Positions 1 through 8,694 of a stretch of DNA of 64,000 bases are shown here, in pieces; within the stretch, counting starts at the first letter, position 1; each line of letters starts with the position of its first letter. The stretch comes from Cupriavidus phytohabitans. GTDB lineage: Bacteria > Pseudomonadota > Gammaproteobacteria > Burkholderiales > Burkholderiaceae. Under the pieces are notes generated by a model. That model made no database searches. It had not been told where the DNA came from and saw only the letters and a program-made list of their open reading frames with translations. The stretch spans positions 62,001 to 126,000 of the forward strand of contig NZ_AUFE01000001.1 of assembly GCF_000426345.1 (NCBI RefSeq). The letters run 5' to 3'. The position numbers and the translations under genes are program-made.

Positions 1-46
1 AGAGCTGCATGGTTCGGAGTGCCTGTGTGCTGTGCGTGGCGCGGGA

Positions 47-745
47 TCAGACCACGCGCACGGTCAGTTCGCCCAGGCCGTCGACGCCGGTGACCATGGT
101 GTCGCCGGCTTTGACCGCGCCCACGCCTTCAGGGGTGCCGGTGAAGATGACGTCGCCCGGCTCCAGGCGGAAGAACTGCGACAGGTAGGCCACGGTCTCG
201 GCGACCGACCAGATCAGGTGCGCCACGGTACTGCGCTGCCTGGTCTCGCCGTTGACGGTCAGCCAGAGCCCGGCCTGCTGCGGATGACCGATGTCGCTGG
301 CGCGGTGGATCGGGCCGACCGGCGCCGACGCATCGAAGGCCTTGCCGATTTCCCAGGGGCGGCCCATCTCGCGCATCTTCATCTGCAGGTCGCGGCGGGT
401 CATGTCGAGGCCGACAGCGTAGCCCCACACGTGCTCGAGCGCCTGCTCGACGGGGATATCCGAGCCGCCCTTGCCGATCACGGCCACCAGCTCTGCCTCG
501 TAGTGGTAGTTCTGCGTCTGCGCCGGATACGGCAGGTCGAGCGTGGTGCCGGCCTGCACCGGGACGATGGCGTCGGCCGGCTTGCAGAAGAAGAACGGCG
601 GCTCGCGGTCGGGATCGAAGCCCATTTCGCGGGCGTGGGCGGCGTAGTTGCGGCCGACGCAGTAGACGCGGCGCACGGCGAACTGGTCATCGCTGCCGGC
701 AACGGGGATGGCAACGGTGGCGGGGGGCGTGAAGACGTAGGACAT
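47..745 (-). CDS. Fumarylacetoacetate hydrolase family protein, probable fumarylpyruvate hydrolase
   Basis: Cytoplasmic 232-residue enzyme of the FAH family. Next to gentisate dioxygenase it probably hydrolyses fumarylpyruvate to fumarate and pyruvate, the last step of the gentisate pathway. The N-terminal VGRNYAAHAREMG (30-42) and the metal-binding residues E83, E85 and D114 (YEAELV and GLDMTRRDLQ) are typical. The ATG at 745 is preferred; an in-frame TTG two codons upstream is the alternative. It lies 118 bp downstream of the dioxygenase on the same strand. A maleylpyruvate isomerase is not visible here and may lie beyond the left edge. The family is certain; the exact substrate is inferred from context. 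Confidence 0.85.
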   Translation of the reverse strand: MSYVFTPPATVAIPVAGSDDQFAVRRVYCVGRNYAAHAREMGFDPDREPPFFFCKPADAIVPVQAGTTLDLPYPAQTQNYHYEAELVAVIGKGGSDIPVEQALEHVWGYAVGLDMTRRDLQMKMREMGRPWEIGKAFDASAPVGPIHRASDIGHPQQAGLWLTVNGETRQRSTVAHLIWSVAETVAYLSQFFRLEPGDVIFTGTPEGVGAVKAGDTMVTGVDGLGELTVRVV

Positions 746-863
746 GGTCAAGGCTTCCAGGGATTTGTCAGGTGAGCGGCGGCCCGGCGGTGCCGGCTGG
801 CACCGCGCGCGGCGGCTGTTGTCAGGGGTTGGCGGGCTCAGGTGCGCGACTCAGGTGCGCGAC

Positions 864-1910
864 TCAGGTGCGAGACTCGCGCAGCAGGTTCAGCGCGGAC
901 AGCACCGGCCGGTCGGAATAGCTGAACAGCACGGCGTCTTCCAGCGCGCCGAGCTGCACCGGCGCCCACGACGGCGCCACGAACACGTCGCGCGGCTCGA
1001 ACTGGAACTGCGCATCGCCGATGCGCACGGTGCCGCGCCCTTCCACCACGCTGTACACGGTGGCATCGGTGCTGCGGTAGGTCTTGCCCTGGAAGCCCGC
1101 CGGCAGGTACTGCATGAAGGTAGCGATGGTCGGCATCGGCCAGCCGCCGGTGGCAGGGTTGACATAGCGCAGCTTGACGCCGTCCCAGGGATCGAGTTCG
1201 CCGTTGCGGTAAAGCTGGTCCAGCGCCTCGCGCGACCGGGCGTACGGGTAGCTGAAGATCGGCGAGGTGGGATCGGTCACGCGGTGCCGCACCGGCACCA
1301 TGTTGTGCCCGAAGCGGGCAAAGCTGTCGCCTTCGGCGCGGGTCACGGGCTGCTGCGACTCGGGGTAGTTCTCGGCAAAGCCGGCGTCGAACTGCTGCAC
1401 CAGCGGGATATCCAGGCCGTCGAGCCATACCACCGGCTCGCCGCCGTCCTCTGCGCTCGGATTGCCATGGTCATGCCAGGTCCACGACGGCGTGATGATG
1501 AAATCGCCGGGATGCATGGTGGTGCGTTCGCCGTTGACGGCGGTCCAGGCGCCCTTGCCTTCGACGATGAAGCGCAGTGCCGACTGCGTATGGCGGTGGC
1601 TGGGGGCGATCTCGCCCGGCAGGATCAGCTGCAGGCCGGCGTACAGCGTCGAAGTGATGCTGGACTTGCCGGGGATGCCCGGGTTCTCCAGCACCAGCAC
1701 GCGGCGCACCGCTTCCTCGGCGCTGATGACACCGCCAGCCTGCATCACCAGCGGGCGGATCTGCGCGTACTTCCAGATGGCGGGAACGATCTGCGGCCGC
1801 GGCTGCGACGGGACCAGGGCGTGCAGCGACTCCCACAGCGGGGTCATGTGGCTGCGGCCGATTTCTTCGTAGTAGGCCACGCGGGCCGGGTCTGGGGTGT
1901 GCTCGGACAT
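864..1910 (-). CDS. Gentisate 1,2-dioxygenase
   Basis: Bicupin Fe(II) ring-cleavage dioxygenase of 348 residues, converting gentisate to maleylpyruvate. The N-terminal cupin carries the metal-ligand pattern [15 protein letters not shown] (H105, H107) and SWTWHDHGN (H146 or H148). A second, degenerate cupin occupies roughly residues 255-340. The length matches the family. Start chosen at 1910 because GGAG lies a few bases upstream; a start 20 codons earlier has no such site. The end of the gene carries a small direct repeat (GACTCAGGTGC about 841-870). A LysR gene is divergent upstream, and the palindrome at 2008-2037 lies between them. Confidence 0.92.
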   Translation of the reverse strand: MSEHTPDPARVAYYEEIGRSHMTPLWESLHALVPSQPRPQIVPAIWKYAQIRPLVMQAGGVISAEEAVRRVLVLENPGIPGKSSITSTLYAGLQLILPGEIAPSHRHTQSALRFIVEGKGAWTAVNGERTTMHPGDFIITPSWTWHDHGNPSAEDGGEPVVWLDGLDIPLVQQFDAGFAENYPESQQPVTRAEGDSFARFGHNMVPVRHRVTDPTSPIFSYPYARSREALDQLYRNGELDPWDGVKLRYVNPATGGWPMPTIATFMQYLPAGFQGKTYRSTDATVYSVVEGRGTVRIGDAQFQFEPRDVFVAPSWAPVQLGALEDAVLFSYSDRPVLSALNLLRESRT

Positions 1911-2007
1911 GCTGTCTCCGTAACTTCGTACAGGGCTTTCGAGAGCGCTTTGGGTGGGTGCCTGGATCACTGCGCACCGTCTGTGTTGTCGTTATACGCG
2001 GCGCCCT

Positions 2008-2055
2008 ATAAGATTTGAAATGAACATTTCATCTTATCGATACGATTTACCGTAT
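2008..2055. promoter_or_regulatory. Divergent promoter/operator region of the gentisate genes and LysR
   Basis: A nearly perfect palindrome spans 2008-2037: outer arms ATAAGAT (2008-2014) and ATCTTAT (2031-2037), inner arms GAAATG (2017-2022) and CATTTC (2025-2030), with a two-base TT bulge on the left only. A second dyad follows, ATACG (2040-2044) and CGTAT (2051-2055). Together they lie 98 bp upstream of the dioxygenase and just before the LysR start, where LysR regulators usually bind. Binding by the adjacent LysR is inferred. Confidence 0.65.
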
Positions 2056-2065
2056 AGGTCACCCA

Positions 2066-3007
2066 ATGGATTGGACCCAGAGACTGCGCCTGCGCAACCT
2101 GCAGATGCTCCTGAGCCTGGCCGAGACCGGCAACATGAGCCAGTCCGCCGCCATGCTGAACACCACCCAGCCCGGCCTCTCCAAGTGGCTGAAAGACCTT
2201 GAGGACGATATCGGCCTGCCGTTGTTCGAGCGCCAGGCACGTGGCCTGCGCCCCACGCCCTATGGCGAGTCGCTGATCGAGCACGCACGGCGGATCGAGG
2301 CCCAGCTCGATACCGCCCGCGACGACCTGCAGGCCATGCGCGACGGCGGCAGCGGGCTGGTGGTGGTAGGCACCTCCGGCGCCTCGGCGGCGGACACGGT
2401 ACCGCTGGCCGCGCTGCAATTGCTGCAGCAGATGCCGCGCGCCAGCGTGCGGCTGCTGGAAACCACCATGGACCGGCTGATGGGGCAGCTCGCGCGCAGC
2501 GAGCTGGATATCGTGGTGGGCCGGTCGGCGCCGGAACTGCAGGATGCGCAAATGCGGACCGAATCGCTCTACATGGAGCCGATCCACTTCGTCGCCCGGC
2601 CGCGGCACCCGCTGCTGCAGGGCGGCAAGGTGGCCTGGGACGACCTGTACCGCCACCGCTGGGTGGTCTGGCCGCGCGGCACGCCGATCCGCAATGCGCT
2701 GGAAGGGGCACTGGCCAGCGCCGGGCGGGCGTTGCCGGCGGACTGCGTAGAAAGCAACTCGACCGTGCTCAACCTGACCCTGTTCAATAACAGCGACATG
2801 GTGGGGCTGGCCTCGCACCGCACCGCGCGGCGGCTCGAAGAGCTGGGCGCGCTGCGCATCGTGCCGCTGCGGCTGGCGGGGTTCGGCTCGGTGTCGATGT
2901 ACTGGCGCGCGGATGGCGAGTCGCGCGCGGCGGTGGCGGCGATGCTGGATTGCCTGCGGCGGGCGGCCGGAGCGCAGCACGTGCCGGCGGAGGCGCCGCT
3001 GCCTTAG
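2066..3007 (+). CDS. LysR-type regulator, probably of the gentisate genes
   Basis: 313-residue LysR regulator. The N-terminal winged helix-turn-helix (about 5-64) is clear: LQMLLSLAETGNMSQSAAML then TQPGLSKWLKDLEDDIGLPLF. A periplasmic-binding-protein-like effector domain (about 90-300) follows. It is transcribed away from the dioxygenase gene, the usual layout for a LysR activator controlling the divergent catabolic operon; gentisate or a precursor could be the inducer. Effector identity is not readable from sequence. It ends facing the convergent serine hydrolase gene. Confidence 0.9.
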   Translation: MDWTQRLRLRNLQMLLSLAETGNMSQSAAMLNTTQPGLSKWLKDLEDDIGLPLFERQARGLRPTPYGESLIEHARRIEAQLDTARDDLQAMRDGGSGLVVVGTSGASAADTVPLAALQLLQQMPRASVRLLETTMDRLMGQLARSELDIVVGRSAPELQDAQMRTESLYMEPIHFVARPRHPLLQGGKVAWDDLYRHRWVVWPRGTPIRNALEGALASAGRALPADCVESNSTVLNLTLFNNSDMVGLASHRTARRLEELGALRIVPLRLAGFGSVSMYWRADGESRAAVAAMLDCLRRAAGAQHVPAEAPLP

Positions 3008-3024
3008 CGGCGGGGGGAAGTGCT

Positions 3025-3047
3025 CCCCTCTCCCTCTGGGAGAGGGG
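3025..3047. repeat. Hairpin repeat, copy 1
   Basis: Perfect 10-bp inverted repeat CCCCTCTCCC (3025-3034) and GGGAGAGGGG (3038-3047) with a three-base TCT loop, 18 bp after the LysR stop. It shares its arms with the hairpin at 3167-3192. The pair lies between convergent genes, so it may stop transcription from one or both sides, although no U-run follows. It looks like a small dispersed intergenic palindrome family. Confidence 0.6.
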
Positions 3048-3166
3048 CGGGGGACAGGGCAGGCGCCCGCAGCATCAGGCGAGGCTTGAACGCGCCGGTC
3101 GCGTTTTATGGGCATCGGCATAGCGGGCTGTCACAGCTTTTGCGCGCGCTTGCCCTCTCCCCCCGG

Positions 3167-3192
3167 CCCCTCTCCCGCAAGCGGGAGAGGGG
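3167..3192. repeat. Hairpin repeat, copy 2
   Basis: Perfect 12-bp inverted repeat CCCCTCTCCCGC (3167-3178) and GCGGGAGAGGGG (3181-3192) around an AA centre. The outer 10 bp of the arms match copy 1. It is 52 bp from the end of the convergent serine hydrolase gene and could end its transcript. Confidence 0.6.
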
Positions 3193-3244
3193 AGCAAACA
3201 AGCGGTCATTGGAGGCTTGTGGTTCCAGGCCTGACGACGGCCGG

Positions 3245-4585
3245 TCAGCGGCCCGAGGCGCGATGGACCGCCAGCGCGGCGGCCACCAGGGCTTCGGACG
3301 ACTCCAGCGCGCGAGCGGATTCGTCGCGCTGGCGCACGCCGGCGGCACTGGTCGGGCGCGCGGCGTTGTCCGGGCTGGCTGACAGCTTCACCACAGTCAG
3401 GCCGATGCGCGGATTGATATAGATTTTCTGCCCGAAGCGCCCACTGGCCTCGATGCCGCCATCGCCGTCATTGCGATGGAACCAGTAGTTGCGGTAGCTG
3501 TAGCCCGCGCGGCCCGCCGCGAGGTTGCCTCGGGCAAAGCGCGCCTGGTTGCTGGCGGGCTGCAGTGCAATGCGCGCGGCGCCGGGCGAGATCCCGGCCG
3601 ACGCATCCCCTGCCGCGGCCCGGCGCACCGCCTCCGCAAAGCGCGCCGCGTCGCGCAGCGTTGAATTCAGTCCGCCGCTGGCCATCTCGGTGCCTTGCCG
3701 GTCGATATGGGTGTACGCATCGTCCTCGGCAAAGCGGGACCAGAGCCGTTCGGTGACGAGCTGCGACCAGCTCTTGCCGGTGATGCGCCGAATGGCCCAG
3801 GCGACGGCTTCCGGCGATCCGTTCTGGTAATACCAGGTGCCGCCCTCGCCCCCGTCGCGGGTCGCATGGACCGTCTTCAGGAAGTCATAGATGTTGTCCG
3901 GCGCGTCCGCCTTGCGCGGCACCACGCCCACCGCGCCAAACAAGCCGAGGTCAGGGGGCAGCGACTCCGCGTAGCCGACCTGCACCTCCATGTCCAGGTT
4001 CTGCTGCACCGTGGCCTCGCCGAACGGGTTGCCCGCCAGTTCGGGCACATACTGCGCCAGTCGGGTCTGCGGATCGAGCTTACCCTCCTCCACCAGCATC
4101 GCCGCCAGCAGGCCTGTCACCGACTTGGTCATCGACGCCCAGATATGCGGCTGGTACGGCCCGAAGCCGCCGAAGTAGCGCTCGTACACGATGCGGCCCT
4201 GATGCAGCACGATAAAGCCATCGGTGTGGGTATCGCGCAGGTAGTCGGCCAGCCGCACGGTATTGCCCGCCACGCGGAACGTGGCGCCATCCAGGCCGTC
4301 GCCCGCCGCCCCGGCCAGCGCCATGGGGTGCGTGGCATGCCGGATGCCGGCCGTCGGCGACATCTCGCGCGCGTGGCTCAGAGCCCAGCGCATGAACGGC
4401 GGACGCAGGCCGTTGCCGCGGCTGACCTGCTTGTCGGGCGGCGGCGGGAAGCCTTGCATGATGCCGTCCCCGGCCGCGGCATGCTGCGCCAGCAACCCGC
4501 CCGAAGGCAGCGCCAGCGCCATCGCCGCCACCCATGCCCGACCCAGCCCGAATCCCGTCTTGCGCCATGCCGATTGCGCTCGCAT
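3245..4585 (-). CDS. Exported serine hydrolase, class C beta-lactamase/6-aminohexanoate-dimer hydrolase fold
   Basis: 446-residue protein of the beta-lactamase-related family. A basic N-terminus and hydrophobic stretch (about 15-33) ending LLAQHAAA look like a signal peptide. The catalytic S-x-x-K is SMTK (S151, K154) and the Y-x-N motif is YQN (253-255). It fits the EstB/NylB-type hydrolases rather than true AmpC. Start chosen at 4585, preceded by GGAGACAGC; an upstream in-frame extension of 48 codons has no signal-like character. Convergent with LysR and divergent from the yjfB-like gene. The substrate is unknown; an ester or amide is likely. Confidence 0.85.
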   Translation of the reverse strand: MRAQSAWRKTGFGLGRAWVAAMALALPSGGLLAQHAAAGDGIMQGFPPPPDKQVSRGNGLRPPFMRWALSHAREMSPTAGIRHATHPMALAGAAGDGLDGATFRVAGNTVRLADYLRDTHTDGFIVLHQGRIVYERYFGGFGPYQPHIWASMTKSVTGLLAAMLVEEGKLDPQTRLAQYVPELAGNPFGEATVQQNLDMEVQVGYAESLPPDLGLFGAVGVVPRKADAPDNIYDFLKTVHATRDGGEGGTWYYQNGSPEAVAWAIRRITGKSWSQLVTERLWSRFAEDDAYTHIDRQGTEMASGGLNSTLRDAARFAEAVRRAAAGDASAGISPGAARIALQPASNQARFARGNLAAGRAGYSYRNYWFHRNDGDGGIEASGRFGQKIYINPRIGLTVVKLSASPDNAARPTSAAGVRQRDESARALESSEALVAAALAVHRASGR

Positions 4586-4858
4586 GCTGTCTCCTGTCTT
4601 GTTGGGGCGTCCGCACGCACGGTCCGGCGCCGCTGTTTGCGTCGATACGGACCCGCGTGAGGCAATCCGCGGGCGCCATATTGCGCGCGGCAAGTCATGG
4701 CCACAATGACGTATCCGGCATAGCGCCATAACCCATTGGAATGTCGCCGGCGCCCAAGGTGCTCAAGGCGCTCAAGGTTGGCCGGCCAGGACCGTCATTG
4801 GGTGTTGGCGGCAGTTCCGTCCTGCCGTCTCCCCCAACCTTCATCAAGGAAACGCTTC

Positions 4859-5047
4859 ATGGAAATTTCCAACGTCACCCCCCGCCTGGCGGGCGATCCG
4901 GGCGCCGATCCGGTGAGCCTGCTGATGCTGCGCAAGTCGCTGGACATGCAGGCACAAGGCGTGGCTGCACTGCTGCAGGCCATGCCCCAGCCGGTTGCGG
5001 CCAGCAACCCGCTGCACCTGGGCCAGACCATCGACATAAAGGTCTGA
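4859..5047 (+). CDS. YjfB-like putative motility protein
   Basis: 62-residue protein matching the small YjfB family: an amphipathic middle LRKSLDMQAQGVAALLQAMP (24-43) and a C-terminus with LGQTIDIKV. The family is annotated as putative motility proteins, but its function is not established. The ATG at 4859 is preceded by AAGGA at a good distance. There are no flagellar genes in the window, so this is an isolated copy. It is followed 109 bp later by the YihY gene on the same strand. Confidence 0.75.
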   Translation: MEISNVTPRLAGDPGADPVSLLMLRKSLDMQAQGVAALLQAMPQPVAASNPLHLGQTIDIKV

Positions 5048-5156
5048 TCTCGCGCGGCGCAAGGCCTGCCGTGACGGCAGCGCCCGCGCCGCCACGGCGG
5101 ACACATGGGCCCCCGCCGACGCATAATGTCAGCACCTGCCTTCTCCGGTGTCCGCC

Positions 5157-6062
5157 ATGCAGCTTCTCGACGCCCGCGTCCGCGACCTGCTCCGTCATCC
5201 GGGGCGCTTCCTGTGGCGCACGCTGGTCCAGTTTCGTGCCAACCAGGGCCTGCTGCTGGCCGGCGCGGTCGCGTATTACGCGCTGCTGTCGATCGTGCCG
5301 TTGCTGATCCTGATGGTCATCGGGCTGTCGCACGTGATCGACCCGCGGCTGTTGCTGTCGACGCTGGCGCGCTACCTGGAGTGGGTCGTGCCGGGACAGT
5401 CCAGGGCGCTGGTGCCCGAGCTGGCGTCGTTCCTGCGCAGCCGCGCCACGGTCGGCTGGGTGCTGCTGGGCACGATGTTGTTTTTCAGTTCGCTGGCGTT
5501 CACCGTGCTGGAAAACGCCATGTCAGTGATCTTCGTCCATCGCGTAGCAATCCGGCGCCGCCATTTCCTGATCTCGGCGGTGCTGCCTTACTGCTATATC
5601 GCGGTGCTGAGCGTGGGGCTGCTGCTGGTGACAGTGGTCTCGGGCGGGCTGATTGCCATTGGCGAGCGGCACGTGGAAGTGCTGGGCCATGACTGGTCGC
5701 TCGACCGGCTTTCCACCACGCTCCTTTACCTGCTCGGCTTCCTGGGCGAGATCCTGCTGCTGACGTCGATCTACATGGTGATGCCAGTCGGCCGGTTGTC
5801 TTTGCGGCATGCGCTGTGCGGCGCGGTGCTTGCCGCGGTGCTGTGGGAAATCTCGCGCCACGCGCTGGTGTGGTACTTCACCACGCTGTCGCAGGTGGGG
5901 CGCGTCTATGGCTCGCTGACCACCGCGATCGTGGTGCTGCTGAGCCTGGAGATCGCGGCAACGCTCTTGTTGCTCGGCGCGCAGGTGATCGCGGAATTCG
6001 AGCGCAGCGGCTGGGAGCAGCCACCTGCTTCGGACGGCCCCGCCGGCGAGTTCCATACCTGA
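5157..6062 (+). CDS. YihY/BrkB family inner-membrane protein
   Basis: Polytopic membrane protein of about 301 residues with the family hallmark AVAYYALLSIVPLLILMVIG near residues 37-56 and about six membrane segments. It was historically called ribonuclease BN in error; the family's real role is unclear and may be transport. A GTG three codons upstream (5148) is an alternative start. It converges on the CobW gene, with only 11 bp between the stops, so the two are not co-transcribed. Confidence 0.88.
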   Translation: MQLLDARVRDLLRHPGRFLWRTLVQFRANQGLLLAGAVAYYALLSIVPLLILMVIGLSHVIDPRLLLSTLARYLEWVVPGQSRALVPELASFLRSRATVGWVLLGTMLFFSSLAFTVLENAMSVIFVHRVAIRRRHFLISAVLPYCYIAVLSVGLLLVTVVSGGLIAIGERHVEVLGHDWSLDRLSTTLLYLLGFLGEILLLTSIYMVMPVGRLSLRHALCGAVLAAVLWEISRHALVWYFTTLSQVGRVYGSLTTAIVVLLSLEIAATLLLLGAQVIAEFERSGWEQPPASDGPAGEFHT

Positions 6063-6073
6063 CGCTTGCCGCT

Positions 6074-7018
6074 TCAGGCCAGTGCGGACGCCATGCAGGC
6101 GCGGATGGAATCGGCCCCGGCGGCATCAAAGGCGCCGATGAAGACCAGCGCCGATTCGCCGGCCCCGCCGTGCGCCAGGGGCCGCATTCGCATCCTGCCC
6201 CCGACCACGTGTACCTCGTGCAGCCGCGGATCGGCCGCCAGCCGGACCAGTCCCTTGGCGCGCAGCAGGCGCACGGGCAGCGTCGACAGTGCATGCCGCA
6301 GCCGCGCCTTGTCGAAGCCGCGGCCGGTCTGGTAGGCGATGCTGCGGATGCCGGTGTGCGGCGTGGAACGATGCCAGCCTGAATGCGATTGCAGCAGGCC
6401 GGTGCCTGTCGGCGCCGGCATGGCTGCGTCGATAAAGACTGACAGCGGCATGTGGCCATCGCGCGCTGCCAGCACCGTGGCGCGCGGCGCAATCGTACCG
6501 ACAGCCTCGGCTACTGCGGCTGCGCCGCCGGCATCGCAGAGATCAGTCTTGGTCACCGCCACCACCGAAGCCCCGGCGATCTGCTGCCGCACCATCTCGC
6601 CTACCAGCGGGTCGCGCAGGCTGTCGTGCACGGCAGCGGCATCCACCGCCACCAGCACCGCGTTGAGCCGGAACGCCGGGTCCAGCAATCCGATCTGCGC
6701 GATGCGCTGCGGATCCGACACGCCGCTGGCCTCGATCACCAGCAGGTCGGGCCGCGCGTCGCGGTCGGCGATCGCCACCAGGGCCTCTGCCAGCCGGCCG
6801 CCGATGGAACAGCACACGCAACCGTTCTCGAGCTGGATCACATCGTCGCTGCGGGCCCGAATCAGCGCGGCGTCGATATTGATCTCGCCGAAGTCGTTCA
6901 CCAGCACGGCAATGCGCAGCCCCTGCGCATTGGCCAGCAGCCGGTTCAGCAGCGTGGTCTTGCCTGCGCCGAGGTAGCCGCCGACGACGACCAGCGGGAT
7001 CGGAGGCCGGGCGTTCAT
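6074..7018 (-). CDS. CobW/COG0523 family G3E GTPase (metallochaperone)
   Basis: 314-residue P-loop GTPase. Walker A is GGYLGAGKTT (13-22), the metal-binding CxCC motif is GCVCC (66-70) and a CobW_C domain forms the last third. The base-recognition motif reads TKTD rather than the usual NKxD. Proteins of this family deliver Zn2+ or other metals to client enzymes. Its ATG overlaps the stop of the amidohydrolase gene (ATGA at 7015-7018), so translation is probably coupled. The client is therefore likely to be that metal-dependent amidohydrolase; this is inference. Confidence 0.9.
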   Translation of the reverse strand: MNARPPIPLVVVGGYLGAGKTTLLNRLLANAQGLRIAVLVNDFGEINIDAALIRARSDDVIQLENGCVCCSIGGRLAEALVAIADRDARPDLLVIEASGVSDPQRIAQIGLLDPAFRLNAVLVAVDAAAVHDSLRDPLVGEMVRQQIAGASVVAVTKTDLCDAGGAAAVAEAVGTIAPRATVLAARDGHMPLSVFIDAAMPAPTGTGLLQSHSGWHRSTPHTGIRSIAYQTGRGFDKARLRHALSTLPVRLLRAKGLVRLAADPRLHEVHVVGGRMRMRPLAHGGAGESALVFIGAFDAAGADSIRACMASALA

Positions 7019-8682
7019 CGGGAAGGCGCCTCGAACACGCGGCCGCCCAGCACCGTGCCCCACACGCGTACGTCCTTGAGCTGCGCCGGATCCACGGTGG
7101 CGGGATCGCCTTCCAGCACCGCGAAGTCGGCCAGCTTGCCGGGCGCGATGCTGCCGATGCGATGGTCGAGTCCGAGCGTGTAAGCCGCGCCCATCGTGAC
7201 CGCATAAAGCGCGTCGGCCACCGTCAGCCGTTCGGCCTCGCCCATGTCACGGCCCGAGGCGCTCTGGCGCTGTACCGCGCACCAGGCGGTGAAGAGCGGG
7301 TTCAGCGGCGTGATCGGCGCATCGGAATGGATCGCGAACGGAATGCCGAGGCGCCGCGCGGTGCCCGCCGGGTTCATGCGCGCGGCACGCGCCGGGCCCA
7401 CGGTCTGCGTGGCATGGGCATCGCCCCAATAGTAAAGATGGTTGGCGAAGAAGTTGATGCACAGCCCGAGGCGCTTCGCCCGCGCCAGCTGCGCCGCATC
7501 GGCGAGCTGGCAGTGCTGCAGCGTATGGCGATGATCGGCGCGCGGATGGCGCGACAGCAGCGCTTCCAGCGTGTCGAGCACCACCTCGGTGGCTTCGTCG
7601 CCGTTGGTGTGGATATGCAGCGGCAGGCCGGCGAGGTGGAACGGCGTGAACGCATCCAGCAACTGCTCGGGCGGGATCAGCCACAGGCCGTTGGGCTGGC
7701 CGCCGGCGTAGCCGGGCGCGCGCAGCCGCGCGGTAAACCCCTGGATCGAGCCGTCGACGATGAACTTGACCGGGCCGAAGTGGAGCTTGCCGGAGCCGGC
7801 CGCTGCAGCCTGCCGCACGCGCTCCGGCCCGCCCTGCGCGTCACGCTGCGGCGCGAACGCGGGCACGATGCGCAGCGGGAAGCTGTCGTCCGACGTCACG
7901 GCGTGCAGCGTTTCCAGCCCCCTGGCCGACAGGTCGTTGACCAGGTCGGTCGCCGTGGTCACGCCCGCCAGTTGCGCCACGCGCCCGAAGCGACGCACCG
8001 CCTCAGCGTCCTCCGCCGCAGCCAGCGACAGGCCGCGGCCGATCACGCGCTGCACCGGGAACATCGCCGCAAACTCCTGCAGCTCGCCGGTGGGCTTGCC
8101 ATCCGCGTCCTTGTGCACGCCGTCGATGTCGGTGTCTTCATCGATGCCGGCCAGCGCCAGCATCGCCGAATTGACGTTCATCAGATGCACGCTGGCATGC
8201 ATCACCACGACCGGCCGCGTCGCCGATACGCGATCCAGCTCGCGCACCGACAGCCGCGCGCTGCCGAAATAGATGGGATCGAAACCCCACGCCAGCAGCG
8301 GCGTGCAGGAGTCTTGCAGCTTGCCGGCGGCATCGGCAAGGCGCTCGATGACTTCGTCCATCGTGCGCAGCCCGCGCCAGAGCCTGCCATCGGGATCGCG
8401 GCGGTCGAAGTAGCCGACGTAGACCGCGTCCCACATCGCGCCTTCCATCAAATGGCAATGGCCTTCGACCATGCCGGGCATCAATACCTTGTCGCGGAAG
8501 GTGTCGACCACCACCGCGTCGGGCCATGGCGCCATTTCCGCCGCGCCGCCGACCGCAAGGACCTGGCCGTCGCGTACCGCGACATGGGTCGCTTCCGGCT
8601 GCGCCGCTTCCATCGTGAGAATCTTGCGCGCGACGAATACCTGCGTGCGCGCTGTGTCGTTCTGGGTCATCGCTGGTTGCAT
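7015..8682 (-). CDS. YtcJ-like metal-dependent amidohydrolase
   Basis: 555-residue Amidohydro_3 enzyme related to N-substituted formamide deformylase and YtcJ. The first metal motif HxH is GHCHLME (H75, H77), and later ligands lie in HIHTNGDEA, HTLQHCQ and FAIHSDAPITPLNP. The C-terminus has the typical GSIAPGKLADFAVLEGDP. It hydrolyses an amide-type bond, substrate unknown. The gene lies 12 bp after a solute symporter and is coupled to the CobW gene, forming an uptake-hydrolysis-metal-loading unit. The start at 8682 has no strong ribosome site; Met5 (8670) is an alternative. Confidence 0.85.
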   Translation of the reverse strand: MQPAMTQNDTARTQVFVARKILTMEAAQPEATHVAVRDGQVLAVGGAAEMAPWPDAVVVDTFRDKVLMPGMVEGHCHLMEGAMWDAVYVGYFDRRDPDGRLWRGLRTMDEVIERLADAAGKLQDSCTPLLAWGFDPIYFGSARLSVRELDRVSATRPVVVMHASVHLMNVNSAMLALAGIDEDTDIDGVHKDADGKPTGELQEFAAMFPVQRVIGRGLSLAAAEDAEAVRRFGRVAQLAGVTTATDLVNDLSARGLETLHAVTSDDSFPLRIVPAFAPQRDAQGGPERVRQAAAAGSGKLHFGPVKFIVDGSIQGFTARLRAPGYAGGQPNGLWLIPPEQLLDAFTPFHLAGLPLHIHTNGDEATEVVLDTLEALLSRHPRADHRHTLQHCQLADAAQLARAKRLGLCINFFANHLYYWGDAHATQTVGPARAARMNPAGTARRLGIPFAIHSDAPITPLNPLFTAWCAVQRQSASGRDMGEAERLTVADALYAVTMGAAYTLGLDHRIGSIAPGKLADFAVLEGDPATVDPAQLKDVRVWGTVLGGRVFEAPSR

Positions 8683-8694
8683 GAGTCGTAAGGA

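Noticed and set aside
32..775. Long open frame on the plus strand over the hydrolase gene
   Set aside because: It is antisense to a clear fumarylacetoacetase-family gene, lacks family features and shows high-GC shadow composition.
3025..3192. CRISPR or phage-attachment repeats
   Set aside because: Only two hairpin copies with no regular spacer pattern and no cas or integrase genes nearby.
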